Notes: generated from the sequence alone by a model not told the origin. Shown: positions 1-8,121, counted from the stretch's first letter. The stretch is 64,000 bases of DNA from Bacteroidota bacterium (GCA_026391455.1 JAPLEH010000046.1:38506-102505); one strand, 5' to 3'. A program made the numbers and translations.

Positions 1-2
1 CC

Positions 3-275
3 GACTTCCTGAATGTGCAGTTGATATGTACGTTCAATAATTCGGTAACGATGGTGGACAGTGCCCTGATGCGTAAAGGCAGGCTGATCGCCAAACATGA
101 ATTCGGAAAGCTGGGAGTTGAAAAAGCAAGGCGACTGTCAAATCACCTGGGCTTTGATACTGTAATCGACAAACCCATGACGATCGCCGAAATCACCAAC
201 CCGAATCAAAAGGAGGAAAAGCCATCTTCCCTGGAAGTGATCGGATTCAGAAGGCAGGAAGTGATGATGAATTAA
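3..275 (+). CDS. AAA+ ATPase, C-terminal part (5' end outside window)
   Basis: The reading frame is open from the first bases of the window, so this is the 3' end of a longer gene. The visible 91 residues contain a sensor-1-like stretch (LICTFNN) followed by DSALMRKGRLIAKHEF, which matches the second half of an AAA+ module where the arginine finger and the start of the helical lid lie. The following SNHLGF helix and a charged tail (NPNQKEEKPSS) finish the protein. AAA+ ATPases of this kind remodel protein or RNA-protein complexes using ATP; the substrate cannot be told from this fragment. It is followed on the same strand by the tRNA-like array, the slipin gene and rtcB, so a role in that RNA-repair-like locus is an inference from context. 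Confidence 0.7.
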   Translation, partial: DFLNVQLICTFNNSVTMVDSALMRKGRLIAKHEFGKLGVEKARRLSNHLGFDTVIDKPMTIAEITNPNQKEEKPSSLEVIGFRRQEVMMN

Positions 276-379
276 GTTCTTAACATATTGGTTTCCTGAA
301 AAGGAACATCAAAAGCTTGCTTCACGGCAAGATGGGTATTGATGTATTGCCGATAAACCTGGCAGGTGTTTTTCATGCA

Positions 380-474
380 CCGCAGTGCAGACGTAGTAAC
401 GATCTGTATGCTGTTATATCAATATGCAATGCCCACCTAACACTGCGGTCATGGGTTCGATTCCCATTCCCGGT
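380..474 (+). ncRNA. tRNA-like unit A: long hairpin plus T arm and 3' acceptor half
   Basis: A perfect T arm is present: stem ATGGG (451-455), loop TTCGATT (456-462), stem CCCAT (463-467), followed by a 3' acceptor-like strand TCCCGGT (468-474) and ACA. Just before the T stem lies a 9-bp inverted repeat, ACCGCAGTG (380-388) with CACTGCGGT (441-449), which would form a long arm where a tRNA has its anticodon and variable arms. A matching 5' acceptor strand and a D arm were not found with confidence, so this is a tRNA-derived or tRNA-mimicking RNA, or a broken tRNA gene, not a working tRNA. Confidence 0.45.
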
Positions 475-477
475 ACA

Positions 478-540
478 GCCGGGATAACTCAGCGGTAGAG
501 TACAGTACAATCTGCAGGTTCGAATCCTGCTCCCGATACA
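478..540 (+). ncRNA. tRNA-like unit B lacking an anticodon arm
   Basis: This unit folds by eye as a tRNA without an anticodon arm. The 5' acceptor GCCGGGA (478-484) pairs with TCCCGAT (531-537) with one mismatch and one wobble. T485-A486 fit positions 8 and 9, the D stem is ACTC (487-490) with GAGT (498-501) around loop AGCGGTA, and the T arm is GCAGG-TTCGAAT-CCTGC (514-530). Only 12 bases (502-513) separate the D and T arms; a normal tRNA has about 22-23 there. The unit ends in ACA, as does unit A, and begins directly after unit A. It cannot decode a codon, so it is either a tRNA mimic like the YrlA class of Y RNA or a deleted tRNA gene. Confidence 0.55.
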
Positions 541-593
541 ACGGGATGGCGGAATTGGTAAACGCGAAGCACTGAGGATGCTTTGATTAAATC
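540..593 (+). ncRNA. tRNA-Leu(GAG)-like unit C without a T arm
   Basis: The sequence reads as the 5' two thirds of a leucine tRNA. Acceptor strand AACGGGA (540-546) is followed by T-G, a D arm with GCG (549-551) pairing CGC (563-565) around the class II loop GAATTGGTAAA, and a perfect anticodon arm AAGCA (567-571)/TGCTT (579-583) with 7-base loop CTGAGGA, giving anticodon GAG. A short GAT-TAA-ATC hairpin (585-593) resembles a variable arm. No T loop or pairing 3' acceptor strand follows; the next bases form an unrelated GCACC/GGTGC hairpin (599-603, 617-621). It starts directly on unit B. It is probably not an aminoacylatable tRNA. Confidence 0.5.
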
Positions 594-898
594 GAAGCGC
601 ACCACTTCTATAAAAAGGTGCCGAACTGAAGATGGCTGTTGCCTTTCTGCAACTGTTTCGGGCTGCAGTATCTTAATTGAAACTGCAGCAAGTATTCGCC
701 GGGTGGATAACCACGGGTGATTATGTGAACCGTTGCAACCGGGTACCACCCGCAGGCTGGTGCAGCAATTTAGTAAGCGTAACACTTTTCCGGTACAGCG
801 GGTACCGGCAAACTGATACGGCCAATAAGTTGGGATCCATCCTCCGTGCGTAACTGGTGGAAGGCAGCCGCCTCTTTATTAAAACAACTATTTACCCG
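594..898 (+). other. Hairpin-rich non-coding stretch after the tRNA-like units
   Basis: I see no convincing protein gene here. Several inverted repeats are present: GCACC/GGTGC (599-603/617-621), CTGCAGT/ACTGCAG (663-669/682-688), a GGGTGG...CCACCC pairing around 700-750 and CCGGTAC/GTACCGG (790-796/802-808). The last resembles the acceptor-like sequence of unit A. The stretch may carry further structured RNA of the same locus; strand and transcript ends are inferred from the neighbouring genes. Confidence 0.35.
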
Positions 899-936
899 TT
901 GTGTACACACAAGCATGATTTGCTTGCGATACACAA
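899..936 (+). promoter_or_regulatory. Stem-loop immediately upstream of the slipin gene
   Basis: TTGTGTA (899-905) pairs with TACACAA (930-936), and inside it CAAGCA (910-915) pairs with TGCTTG (921-926) around a 5-base loop. The hairpin ends 15 bases before the slipin ATG and is not followed by a T run, so it looks like a 5'-UTR structure or RNA-processing site rather than a terminator. Confidence 0.45.
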
Positions 937-951
937 ACCAAAAAACAAGAA

Positions 952-2049
952 ATGAAAAATATTAAAATCAATGCCTGGCAGGCAGGCCTCGTATTTAAGA
1001 ACGGTGAATACCGCAAACTTTTGCTGACCGGTTCTTACTGGTTCTGGGGCAATGAGACTGTATCTGTATATGATATCACCAAACCATTTGTGGCGCCGGT
1101 GGAATTGAATATCCTGTTGCAGGATAAAATGCTGGCCGACCTTTTGCAGGTGGTGGAAGTAACCGATAATGAGATCGTACTGCAGTATGAAAATGGTTTG
1201 CTGAAAACCGTACTGACTGCGGGCCGCTATGCTTTCTGGAAATCAGTCATTCGTTACGATTTTATCCGGGCCAATATCAGCCAGGTGAATATTGATGCGG
1301 GGATTGATCGGGCCATGCTGACCAAAGCTCCGGTGAACAACTGGGTGCGAAATACTGAAGTGCAGAGCAACGAAAAAGCTGTATTATTTATCGACGGTCA
1401 GTTCATAAAAGTATTGGACCCTGGTACTTATTACTGGTGGAAAAACGTTATCCCTATACATGTGGGTAAAGCGGATATGCGTCAGCAGCAACTGGAAGTA
1501 AATGGTCAGGAGATATTGACCCGTGATAAAGCGGCTCTGCGTATCAATGCCTGGGCACAGTTTCGGGTAGCCGATATTGAAAAAGCGCTGGTAGCGAACA
1601 AGGATTACGATAAGCAGTTGTATGTAGCCATTCAACTGGCTTTGCGGGAATATATTTCCGGTTTTGGCTTTGATGAATTGCTGGAGAAAAAAGAAGCCAT
1701 CGCTCCGTTCATCCTGGAGGCCGTAAAAGAAAAGGCCGAAGTATTGGGTGTGGAAGTGACCGGGTTTGGTATCCGCGATATCATCCTGCCGGGTGATATC
1801 AAAGAGATCATGAACCAGGTATTGGTGGCGGAGAAAAAAGCACAGGCTAATACCATTATGCGCCGGGAGGAAACTGCCAGCACCCGCAGTCTGTTGAATA
1901 CTGCCAAACTGATGGAAGAAAATGCTATGTTGTGGAAGCTGAAAGAAATGGAATATGTGGAAAAGATCGCAGAAAAGATTAGCAGCATCAGTGTAGGTGG
2001 CAACGGACAGTTGCTGGAGCAGTTGAAGCAGATCCTTGTGAATAAGTAA
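952..2049 (+). CDS. Slipin-type SPFH (band 7) protein
   Basis: A 365-residue protein with the SPFH/band 7 fold in its middle (about residues 140-330) and an Ala/Lys/Glu-rich helical stretch after it (NQVLVAEKKAQANTIMRREE), as in slipins, stomatins and prohibitins. These proteins form ring-shaped scaffolds, usually on membranes; no clear transmembrane segment is visible at the N-terminus here. The first part repeats a beta-strand motif three times: about residues 11-31 (LLLTGSYWFW), 75-97 (TVLTAGRYAFWK) and 143-165 (VLDPGTYYWWKN), with the third belonging to the band 7 domain itself. The gene lies after an AAA+ ATPase and tRNA-like units and two genes before rtcB. Family comparisons by Burroughs and Aravind linked band-7 proteins to RNA-repair neighbourhoods, so a role in RNA repair or RNP handling is likely but inferred. 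Confidence 0.85.
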   Translation: MKNIKINAWQAGLVFKNGEYRKLLLTGSYWFWGNETVSVYDITKPFVAPVELNILLQDKMLADLLQVVEVTDNEIVLQYENGLLKTVLTAGRYAFWKSVIRYDFIRANISQVNIDAGIDRAMLTKAPVNNWVRNTEVQSNEKAVLFIDGQFIKVLDPGTYYWWKNVIPIHVGKADMRQQQLEVNGQEILTRDKAALRINAWAQFRVADIEKALVANKDYDKQLYVAIQLALREYISGFGFDELLEKKEAIAPFILEAVKEKAEVLGVEVTGFGIRDIILPGDIKEIMNQVLVAEKKAQANTIMRREETASTRSLLNTAKLMEENAMLWKLKEMEYVEKIAEKISSISVGGNGQLLEQLKQILVNK

Positions 2050-2052
2050 TAT

Positions 2053-2082
2053 AACATCCGGTACTTTCGGGTACCGGATGTT
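2053..2082 (+). terminator. Stem-loop terminator after the slipin gene
   Basis: A perfect 12-bp stem AACATCCGGTAC/GTACCGGATGTT with a 6-base loop follows the slipin stop codon by 4 bases and ends in TTTT. Confidence 0.7.
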
Positions 2083-2200
2083 TTCACCAAATGAATGGAA
2101 CACTGCTATTACGATCGGATTGTCGTTTCGCCTCAGTCATTATGTAATTTTTAACTATGTTTCATCCAGCAAAAGAGTGAACAACAAATACTTTTGACTT

Positions 2201-4288
2201 ATGAGAATAGCCATATTTCTGATAGCAACTATCTTTTCCTGTTTTTCAGCCATTGCACAAAAACAGGATCTAAGGGGAAAATTGTACAAACTGGAAAAGA
2301 AAATTATAGACGGGGATATGGCAGCCTTGAAAGAACTGGGAAAATACCTTGATGATAAAACATTTGTACAGGAATTTCTTGGCTACCACAATTATCCAAA
2401 TACTGCAAAGGGTGTGGCAAAAAGAATACTTGAAGAGAACTGTTTGCTTTCCGCAAATGAGTTCTGCATGGATTCCACGATCACCTCAGCGAAGTTTTCA
2501 GCGTTACTGAATAGTGGCAAGGTGCATTTTGATGAATTAACCGGCATGTTCCTAATTACAAAAATCAATGACAGAAATACGAACTATCAAATAAAGCAAA
2601 TCACCGACTATGAAGCCGCACGAATTGATACTACGGTTGGGAGTACCGCTTATCCGGCATGGTACTACGATAATCAGATCGATGGATTTCTGGTAACAAA
2701 AAACCCTGAAGTCCTGATGTGGATCGCATCCGCCTGGTTTCAAAAAAGGTCACGGTTCAACCGGTATTACTTTAACGATGAGGAGTTTCTTGATATGATG
2801 AAAAAGTTGACCCGGATTGATCTGGGCGTTCCGGATGAAAACGGTTCGATCACTTTTCTATATGAAGACGATTATTATGCAAAAGCAAGGTTGAATTATC
2901 TGATTTACTGGACCACCCATTGCAATGACTATAAATGGAACGATAGTGGGAAATATTTTGAAAACATCAAAGAAAAAGCGGAAAAGAAATCCAAAGAAGC
3001 AATCTTATTTGAATTATTAAGCTCCGAAAACGACTCATTAGCGTTGGATGCGTTTAGTCAACTGGGAGAGCTAGATACAGGCAGGGTGATTGCTTTGGCA
3101 AATGATTATGAAAATAACCGTGCTGATAAGAATTTTGTACTACCCACATTTCCTTTTCGGTTTTTGAAACAAATGTGTGTACTTACCCAATTCTGCCGGG
3201 ATAATGGAATCCCGTACAAATGCAGTGGATGGGTATTGGATTCGCTGGAAAAAATAAAAACTGAACTATCATACCCCGAGAGATATCGCCTCGAAAACGA
3301 TATTATTGATAAGCTTTCGATTGATGAAATTACACAAGCAGAGTATTACGGGTTGGTTAATGGAGGAGATTGGAACCTGACCTATTCATTAGGAAGGATA
3401 GTAGATAAGTTCTACTCCAAAAAAATAGCAGAAATAAGCAGAGACAATCAGCAACTTCCCCTATACCTGAAAAAGGCCGTATTATTTTACCGGTTGGGTA
3501 TAATCGGAATTTGTCGTAAGTATTTAAAGAAATTTGTAAACAGTGAACCATGGGTATATGTTAATATCAGGATGCTGAAAGATAATACATCGGATAAAGA
3601 GATAATGCTGTCAGCACAAGAGGTAAATAATCTGTATGCAAAAAAGGAAGGGTTAGCTGAAACAAAGAAGACAAAAAAAGAGGATATAAAGAAATATGGT
3701 GTCCTAAATTTCCCCGATAAATACCATGCAGCAGTAAAAAACTGTAAAGACGAATTTGAGTGCAGATCGAAGCTTTCTGAAGTGCTGGGGTTGATCAATT
3801 ATCAGCAATTAGGAGACGTGATGAAAGTGGTGGTAAAAGACACGGTATACAGTAACGATGAACTGTTGAGTATCATTGAAGGAAACTTTGGAATCCCGGC
3901 TTCTTCCCTGGACGAATTTTTTGAAATTTATTATTCGAAGAATGAATTCGGTCTATATGAGTTTTATCTTAATAAGACTGGTATCCCATATAAAAACGAA
4001 AAAGGAGGTTTCGATTATGAAAAAATATATGGCATTTTGAAATATGACATCGTTGATGCCTTTGTCGGCGGTGGCGGTGGCAGAAGGGATGAAGGTATTT
4101 ATCCTTTAATTAAACTTCTTGAACTAACATTTAAAACAACATTGGGTTTTTCTCCAAAATTATGCGACTCCGGCTATCCAAATATTATTTGCGGGCCGAC
4201 TGATTTAACCAGGGCCTGGATGCGATATTTGGAAGAAAAAGGGCTTGTTTCATCCAAAAAAAATGAAGCAGTCTCTATATCAGACTAA
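2201..4288 (+). CDS. Exported protein of unknown function, 695 aa
   Basis: I do not recognise a family. The first 20 residues (MRIAIFLIATIFSCFSAIAQ) form a clear Sec signal peptide with an SAIAQ cleavage region, so the product is periplasmic or surface-exposed. The rest is rich in Tyr, Asp, Lys and Leu helices, which suggests an alpha-helical repeat protein (HEAT or TPR-like), but no motif proves this. A glycine run and charged turn (FVGGGGGRRDEG) occurs about 50 residues from the end, before a conserved-looking segment with several cysteines (LCDSGYPNIICGPT). It lies between the slipin gene and rtcB, with only 15 bases separating its stop from the rtcB ATG, so it is probably cotranscribed with rtcB. 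An exported protein in an otherwise cytosolic RNA-repair locus is odd, and a functional link is not shown. Confidence 0.6.
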   Translation: MRIAIFLIATIFSCFSAIAQKQDLRGKLYKLEKKIIDGDMAALKELGKYLDDKTFVQEFLGYHNYPNTAKGVAKRILEENCLLSANEFCMDSTITSAKFSALLNSGKVHFDELTGMFLITKINDRNTNYQIKQITDYEAARIDTTVGSTAYPAWYYDNQIDGFLVTKNPEVLMWIASAWFQKRSRFNRYYFNDEEFLDMMKKLTRIDLGVPDENGSITFLYEDDYYAKARLNYLIYWTTHCNDYKWNDSGKYFENIKEKAEKKSKEAILFELLSSENDSLALDAFSQLGELDTGRVIALANDYENNRADKNFVLPTFPFRFLKQMCVLTQFCRDNGIPYKCSGWVLDSLEKIKTELSYPERYRLENDIIDKLSIDEITQAEYYGLVNGGDWNLTYSLGRIVDKFYSKKIAEISRDNQQLPLYLKKAVLFYRLGIIGICRKYLKKFVNSEPWVYVNIRMLKDNTSDKEIMLSAQEVNNLYAKKEGLAETKKTKKEDIKKYGVLNFPDKYHAAVKNCKDEFECRSKLSEVLGLINYQQLGDVMKVVVKDTVYSNDELLSIIEGNFGIPASSLDEFFEIYYSKNEFGLYEFYLNKTGIPYKNEKGGFDYEKIYGILKYDIVDAFVGGGGGRRDEGIYPLIKLLELTFKTTLGFSPKLCDSGYPNIICGPTDLTRAWMRYLEEKGLVSSKKNEAVSISD

Positions 4289-4303
4289 TTGAAAAAAAAG
4301 AAA

Positions 4304-5755
4304 ATGAGTAAACTAAAACTTACAGGGAAACAAATACGTGCGATCGGGTTTCCGGAAGGACCGGTAGTAAGTGTGGCTATGCATATCATGAGTACCAAAT
4401 ACAAACATCACACAGAAAAAGAAGCGACCGATATATTAAAACAAATATTGAATGCGCCGGAAAATTACCTGGATGATGAAGTACTAAAACCCATCGCCGA
4501 AAAATTAATGCCCGAGCCGGAAACGGAAGGCGCTGATATATCCCTGAACAATTCAGGTATTCAGTTCAATGTATTCGGGCAGGAACATATTGAAGAAGGT
4601 GCGATGCACCAGATGTACCAGGCCGCCAAGCTGCCCGTAAGCGTGGCAGGTGCCCTGATGCCGGATGCACACAGCGGCTATGGATTGCCCATCGGTGGGG
4701 TGCTTGCGACGGATAATGCCGTGATCCCCTATGGGGTGGGTGTGGATATCGGTTGCCGGATGTGCCTGAGTCTTTATGATATTGACCCGAAAGAACTGGT
4801 ATCGCGTGAATCCTTTTTTGTACGCGAACTGGGTGAAGCTACGTTGTTTGGAAGCGGAGCCCAATTCGACCGCGCGGCCAATCATGCCGTAATGGAGAAC
4901 GAATTGTTCTTTGAAATGCCCCTGCTGAAAAATCTGCATGGCCGTGCATGGAAACAACTCGGAAGCTCCGGAAGCGGTAACCATTTTGCCGAATTCGGTA
5001 TCGTGGAGATCGCGGAGAAAGATGCTGTACTCGGAGTGGAAGCAGGACGATATGTGGGATTTCTTACCCACTCGGGTTCGCGTGCATTGGGTGCCACGAT
5101 CGCGAATCACTATACGAAGATCGCAATCAGCAAAAGGCGATTGCCGCAGGAAGCCAAAAACCTGGCCTGGTTATCCATGGATGAAGAAGCCGGTATTGAA
5201 TACTGGAGTGCCATGAACCTGGCCGGTGATTATGCCAGCGCCTGCCATCATGTGATACATGATAAGATCGCAAAGCAATTGGGACGTAAACCCATGAAGC
5301 GGGTGGAAAACCATCACAACTTTGCCTGGAAAGAAATCTGGGAAGGAAAAGAAGTGATCGTACACCGCAAAGGGGCCACTCCTGCCGGTAAAGATGTTCT
5401 CGGTATCATTCCGGGTTCCATGACCGCAGATGGATTTATTGTAAAAGGAAAAGGAGAAAGTGCGGCTGTTAACTCCGCATCACATGGTGCAGGAAGAAAA
5501 ATGAGCCGTACACGTGCTATTGCATCCGTAACCGATAAACAGTTTAAAGAAGAACTGAAAAAGTTTGGGGTAAAACTGTTAGGCGGCGGATTGGATGAAT
5601 CACCCTTTGCATATAAAGACATCAATGTGATGATGCAATCACAAAAAGCGCTGGTGGATGTGGTGGGATCCTTTACCCCGAAGATCGTAAAGATGGATGG
5701 GGCAAAGCATCGAAGCTGGGGGCGAAAAGGGAAGGAGGATGTATTGGGAGAATGA
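4304..5755 (+). CDS. rtcB: RtcB RNA-splicing/repair ligase
   Basis: RtcB joins RNA 2',3'-cyclic phosphate or 3'-phosphate ends to 5'-OH ends, using GTP and Mn2+ through a histidine-GMP intermediate. The 483-residue product carries the family landmarks: MPDAHSGYGLPIGGV, the metal-binding cysteine in GVGVDIGCRM (about residue 151), GSGNHF, LTHSGSRALG, the ENHHNFAW metal site, RKGATPAGK and SASHGAGRKMSR, whose histidine is the guanylylated residue in the family. I chose the ATG at 4304 rather than the upstream TTG at 4289 because it gives a normal start. No RtcA (RNA cyclase), RtcR regulator, archease or Ro60 gene is visible in the window. The neighbours (AAA+ ATPase, tRNA-like units, slipin) suggest dedicated RNA repair rather than general tRNA splicing, since bacteria rarely splice tRNAs with RtcB. 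Confidence 0.95.
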   Translation: MSKLKLTGKQIRAIGFPEGPVVSVAMHIMSTKYKHHTEKEATDILKQILNAPENYLDDEVLKPIAEKLMPEPETEGADISLNNSGIQFNVFGQEHIEEGAMHQMYQAAKLPVSVAGALMPDAHSGYGLPIGGVLATDNAVIPYGVGVDIGCRMCLSLYDIDPKELVSRESFFVRELGEATLFGSGAQFDRAANHAVMENELFFEMPLLKNLHGRAWKQLGSSGSGNHFAEFGIVEIAEKDAVLGVEAGRYVGFLTHSGSRALGATIANHYTKIAISKRRLPQEAKNLAWLSMDEEAGIEYWSAMNLAGDYASACHHVIHDKIAKQLGRKPMKRVENHHNFAWKEIWEGKEVIVHRKGATPAGKDVLGIIPGSMTADGFIVKGKGESAAVNSASHGAGRKMSRTRAIASVTDKQFKEELKKFGVKLLGGGLDESPFAYKDINVMMQSQKALVDVVGSFTPKIVKMDGAKHRSWGRKGKEDVLGE

Positions 5756-5792
5756 TCTATTGTTTACCCAATGTCTCTTTGATCTCATAAAA

Positions 5793-5832
5793 TTACAGTG
5801 AAAGCTGGCAGAAATGCCGGCTTTCACTGTAA
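5793..5832. terminator. Bidirectional terminator between convergent genes
   Basis: A 17-bp stem (one G-T pair) with a 6-base loop, 5793-5809 with 5816-5832, lies between the end of rtcB and the end of the convergent membrane protein gene and can serve both. Confidence 0.75.
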
Positions 5833-5846
5833 ATATCCGATGCTCA

Positions 5847-7214
5847 TTATAAACTAACCGTCAGTCCGGCGTTGAAATAAAAACGGTTCACCGCATTGTC
5901 TGGATTATATAACGTGTTGTTGATATAATTTTTATGATTGAGGGCCAGTTCAGAAATTACCCAAAATCGGGAGCGATAGGAAATAAAATAACTAAGGTTA
6001 GCAGAAAAGTTGGTGATATTGTAGAAACCTGATTCATCACCCGATTTCTGATACCCGCTTTCTGTAGTTATACCTGTCGTAACAATGGTACGGGTACCGG
6101 GATAAAACCCATGTTCATAAAAAGCAGATATCCCGGCTCTTTTAAAATCCCATGATCGTGAAATATCGGTAGTGATTATTCCGCCGGAAGTTCGCCTGCT
6201 ATTAATGGGAAATTTCCTTTTGCTCAAATTTGCAGAAACACCGTAATTATTTTGGTGGGTAAGGTTTGCTGGTTTATAAAAATGGAAGCCGGCAGTAAGC
6301 AAAATTGATTTTTCCTCCGTCTTATCAAAATACTCTTCTTGCGGCAGCGTGTATACCCCTTTACTTCTATTTTGATTGTAAACTCCGGCTAACCGGATAA
6401 ATCGCTCTTTGCCTGAAAGCCGGGTCGTATACGGTGCGAAAAATAAGATATCATTGAGCGTTGAAAAATAACGGATATCCTTATTATCCAGTACACCGGT
6501 TTGCTGCAGGTAAGCGTCGGTTTTCTCCAGGATATATTGAATTCGTCTGCGTGTATCAAGAACCCGCGTGTTATTCGCCTGCGTGATTGCGCGTCCCAGA
6601 CCATTCAGTTCTTCGCCGGACAATTGTCGGAGCAAGCGTTTCTCTTCTGAAAGTGCTTTGCTCAACCAAAGTGCATTTTGCATATCGGTAACGTTCTCTA
6701 GCCTGCCTTTACCGATACCAGTACTCAGTTTTATTTCCGGGCGGGTTTGCCTGCTCCGGAATATGTTGCCATCATCAGAATAAGACTGTCGTGCTCCTGC
6801 AAAATTAAAGCCCAGACCTGCCCCGAGCTCTGTAAAATTTTCCCGATTGAACCATCTGCTTTGAAGACCCAGTGTCCCCCCTGCTCCACTATTATTTGCG
6901 CGGGCTGTGGCTGTACTTGATTTACTTTTTTGCTGACCGGCCGATCCGTACAGCGTACCATTGATAGAGAATATTTGCCTGTCGGTACTTTTGATGACAT
7001 TGAAATTGCCGGAAAAATTCGCGCCTGTACTAGTATTCGTATTGTTTATTGATGGTTGGGCAAAACCGCTCTGCATATTAGCCGCGTCAAGTGAAAAATT
7101 GATCGCCCGGTAATGATCGATCCGGTATTTGAACTTTTGCAATAGTGAATCGGCCTGACAGAAAGCTTTTGCTGAAATAAGAGGAATAATAAGTGTAAAA
7201 ATTAATTTTCTCAT
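5847..7214 (-). CDS. Putative outer membrane beta-barrel protein
   Basis: The 455-residue product begins with a signal peptide (LIFTLIIPLISAKAFCQ). The mature part alternates hydrophobic and polar residues in many short strands rich in Asn, Ser, Thr, Gly, Tyr and Phe, and ends in an aromatic strand (FYFNAGLTVSL), the pattern of outer membrane beta-barrels. A helical, charged middle section (about residues 170-270, with ALSEEKRLLRQLSGEE) interrupts the strands. I see no TonB box or plug domain, so it is not an obvious TonB-dependent receptor. It stands alone, convergent with rtcB and divergent from the paralogous membrane proteins downstream. Function unknown. Confidence 0.6.
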   Translation of the reverse strand: MRKLIFTLIIPLISAKAFCQADSLLQKFKYRIDHYRAINFSLDAANMQSGFAQPSINNTNTSTGANFSGNFNVIKSTDRQIFSINGTLYGSAGQQKSKSSTATARANNSGAGGTLGLQSRWFNRENFTELGAGLGFNFAGARQSYSDDGNIFRSRQTRPEIKLSTGIGKGRLENVTDMQNALWLSKALSEEKRLLRQLSGEELNGLGRAITQANNTRVLDTRRRIQYILEKTDAYLQQTGVLDNKDIRYFSTLNDILFFAPYTTRLSGKERFIRLAGVYNQNRSKGVYTLPQEEYFDKTEEKSILLTAGFHFYKPANLTHQNNYGVSANLSKRKFPINSRRTSGGIITTDISRSWDFKRAGISAFYEHGFYPGTRTIVTTGITTESGYQKSGDESGFYNITNFSANLSYFISYRSRFWVISELALNHKNYINNTLYNPDNAVNRFYFNAGLTVSL

Positions 7215-7480
7215 AGTTTTAGTTTTTGAATCACGAATCTATTCTTTGTGCTCAAAAAAGGTTGTTAACATGCTTCTAAAGAAATGTGAATTATAATTTA
7301 AGACATATATAACGGTTATGGATACACTAAAATATAAGTATTAACAACTAAGTACTTTGGGTGATTCTTCTCTGTTAGTGAATTCTCAAATCAGTTTCAG
7401 ATGCACGGATAGGGAACGCGAGCATGTTAAAATAAAAACAGCGCTGAAAGAAACTTAACATTCCGGTAATATTGGGTGTT

Positions 7481-7488
7481 TAATTTTG
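7481..7488 (+). promoter_or_regulatory. TAnnTTTG -7 promoter element
   Basis: TAATTTTG matches the Bacteroidota -7 consensus TAnnTTTG and ends 6 bases before the ATG at 7495, so the transcript would have almost no leader. The same element and spacing precede the paralogous gene at 8133. Confidence 0.45.
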
Positions 7489-7494
7489 CGCAAG

Positions 7495-8121
7495 ATGAAG
7501 GATGATTTCGAAGTAAGAAAACAAAAACTACTCGCACACTACCAACAGGAATACGCCCCCAAAGAACCCACATGCAGATGGCTCCAAAGTCCGGCAACAA
7601 CTTACGAATACTCCCGGGACATATATGAACGGGATACAGACCCGGCATATGAAACGGAAGAAATAACACTCAGACTTAATAAAAAAGAAGCGGCTCATTC
7701 AGCCGCTTTTTTGTTGCTCCTATTTAGCTGGATGTATGGTACTGCATACGTGAAAGGAAAGCCGGTGGATCTCGGCGGTATTTTTTTCTTCCTGGTGATA
7801 CTAGTGATTTTTTGCAGGGCCTTCTATGACCGACGCCCAAGAATAATAATGGATAAAGCAGGAATATGGTCAATGAAAATCGGTGAATGGATAGGCTGGC
7901 ATCAGGTAATACTGATGGTGAAAAAAACAAACACGTTGGATGATCATCCTATCGATACCCTGGTGATTCATTTGTATGTAAAAAACTACGATGAGTTTAT
8001 GATTGTCGAAATTCCGCTCAATGAGCTGGATCTGCCCCCCGACCGTATCATTTGTATCGCCGAACAATTTCGGCAGGCCGACCTAAAAAAATCGTTTACG
8101 CAACAAGTTTCATTTGAATAA
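7495..8121 (+). CDS. Membrane protein, first of a tandem paralogous pair
   Basis: No family is recognised. The 208-residue protein has a charged N-terminal part of about 65 residues, two adjacent hydrophobic segments (AAFLLLLFSWMYGTAYV and LGGIFFFLVILVIFC) and a soluble C-terminal domain of about 100 residues that resembles a short PH-like beta domain (IIMDKAGIWSMKIGEWIGW). The next gene encodes a similar protein with the same order of parts: an ERK/VRK start, a W-x-Q-S-P motif, a DIY motif, E-I-x-x-R-x-N-K, two membrane segments and a KAGIW/QEGLW motif. The pair arose by tandem duplication and has diverged strongly. I placed the start at the ATG at 7495; an upstream TTG would add three residues and lies inside the promoter element. 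Confidence 0.6.
   Translation: MKDDFEVRKQKLLAHYQQEYAPKEPTCRWLQSPATTYEYSRDIYERDTDPAYETEEITLRLNKKEAAHSAAFLLLLFSWMYGTAYVKGKPVDLGGIFFFLVILVIFCRAFYDRRPRIIMDKAGIWSMKIGEWIGWHQVILMVKKTNTLDDHPIDTLVIHLYVKNYDEFMIVEIPLNELDLPPDRIICIAEQFRQADLKKSFTQQVSFE

Noticed and set aside
489..785. 98-codon open frame on the minus strand with AGFEPA-like peptide
   Set aside because: It is the antisense translation of the tRNA-like units; the AGFEPA peptide is the usual reverse reading of a T arm.
540..899. Possible split tRNA-Leu with its 3' acceptor at 893-899 (ACCCGTT)
   Set aside because: The pairing has a mismatch, there is no T arm near 893, and the distance is over 300 bases.
1384..2103. 239-codon open frame antisense to the slipin gene
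   Set aside because: It lies fully within a convincing gene on the other strand and has a low-complexity Phe/His/Gln-rich product.
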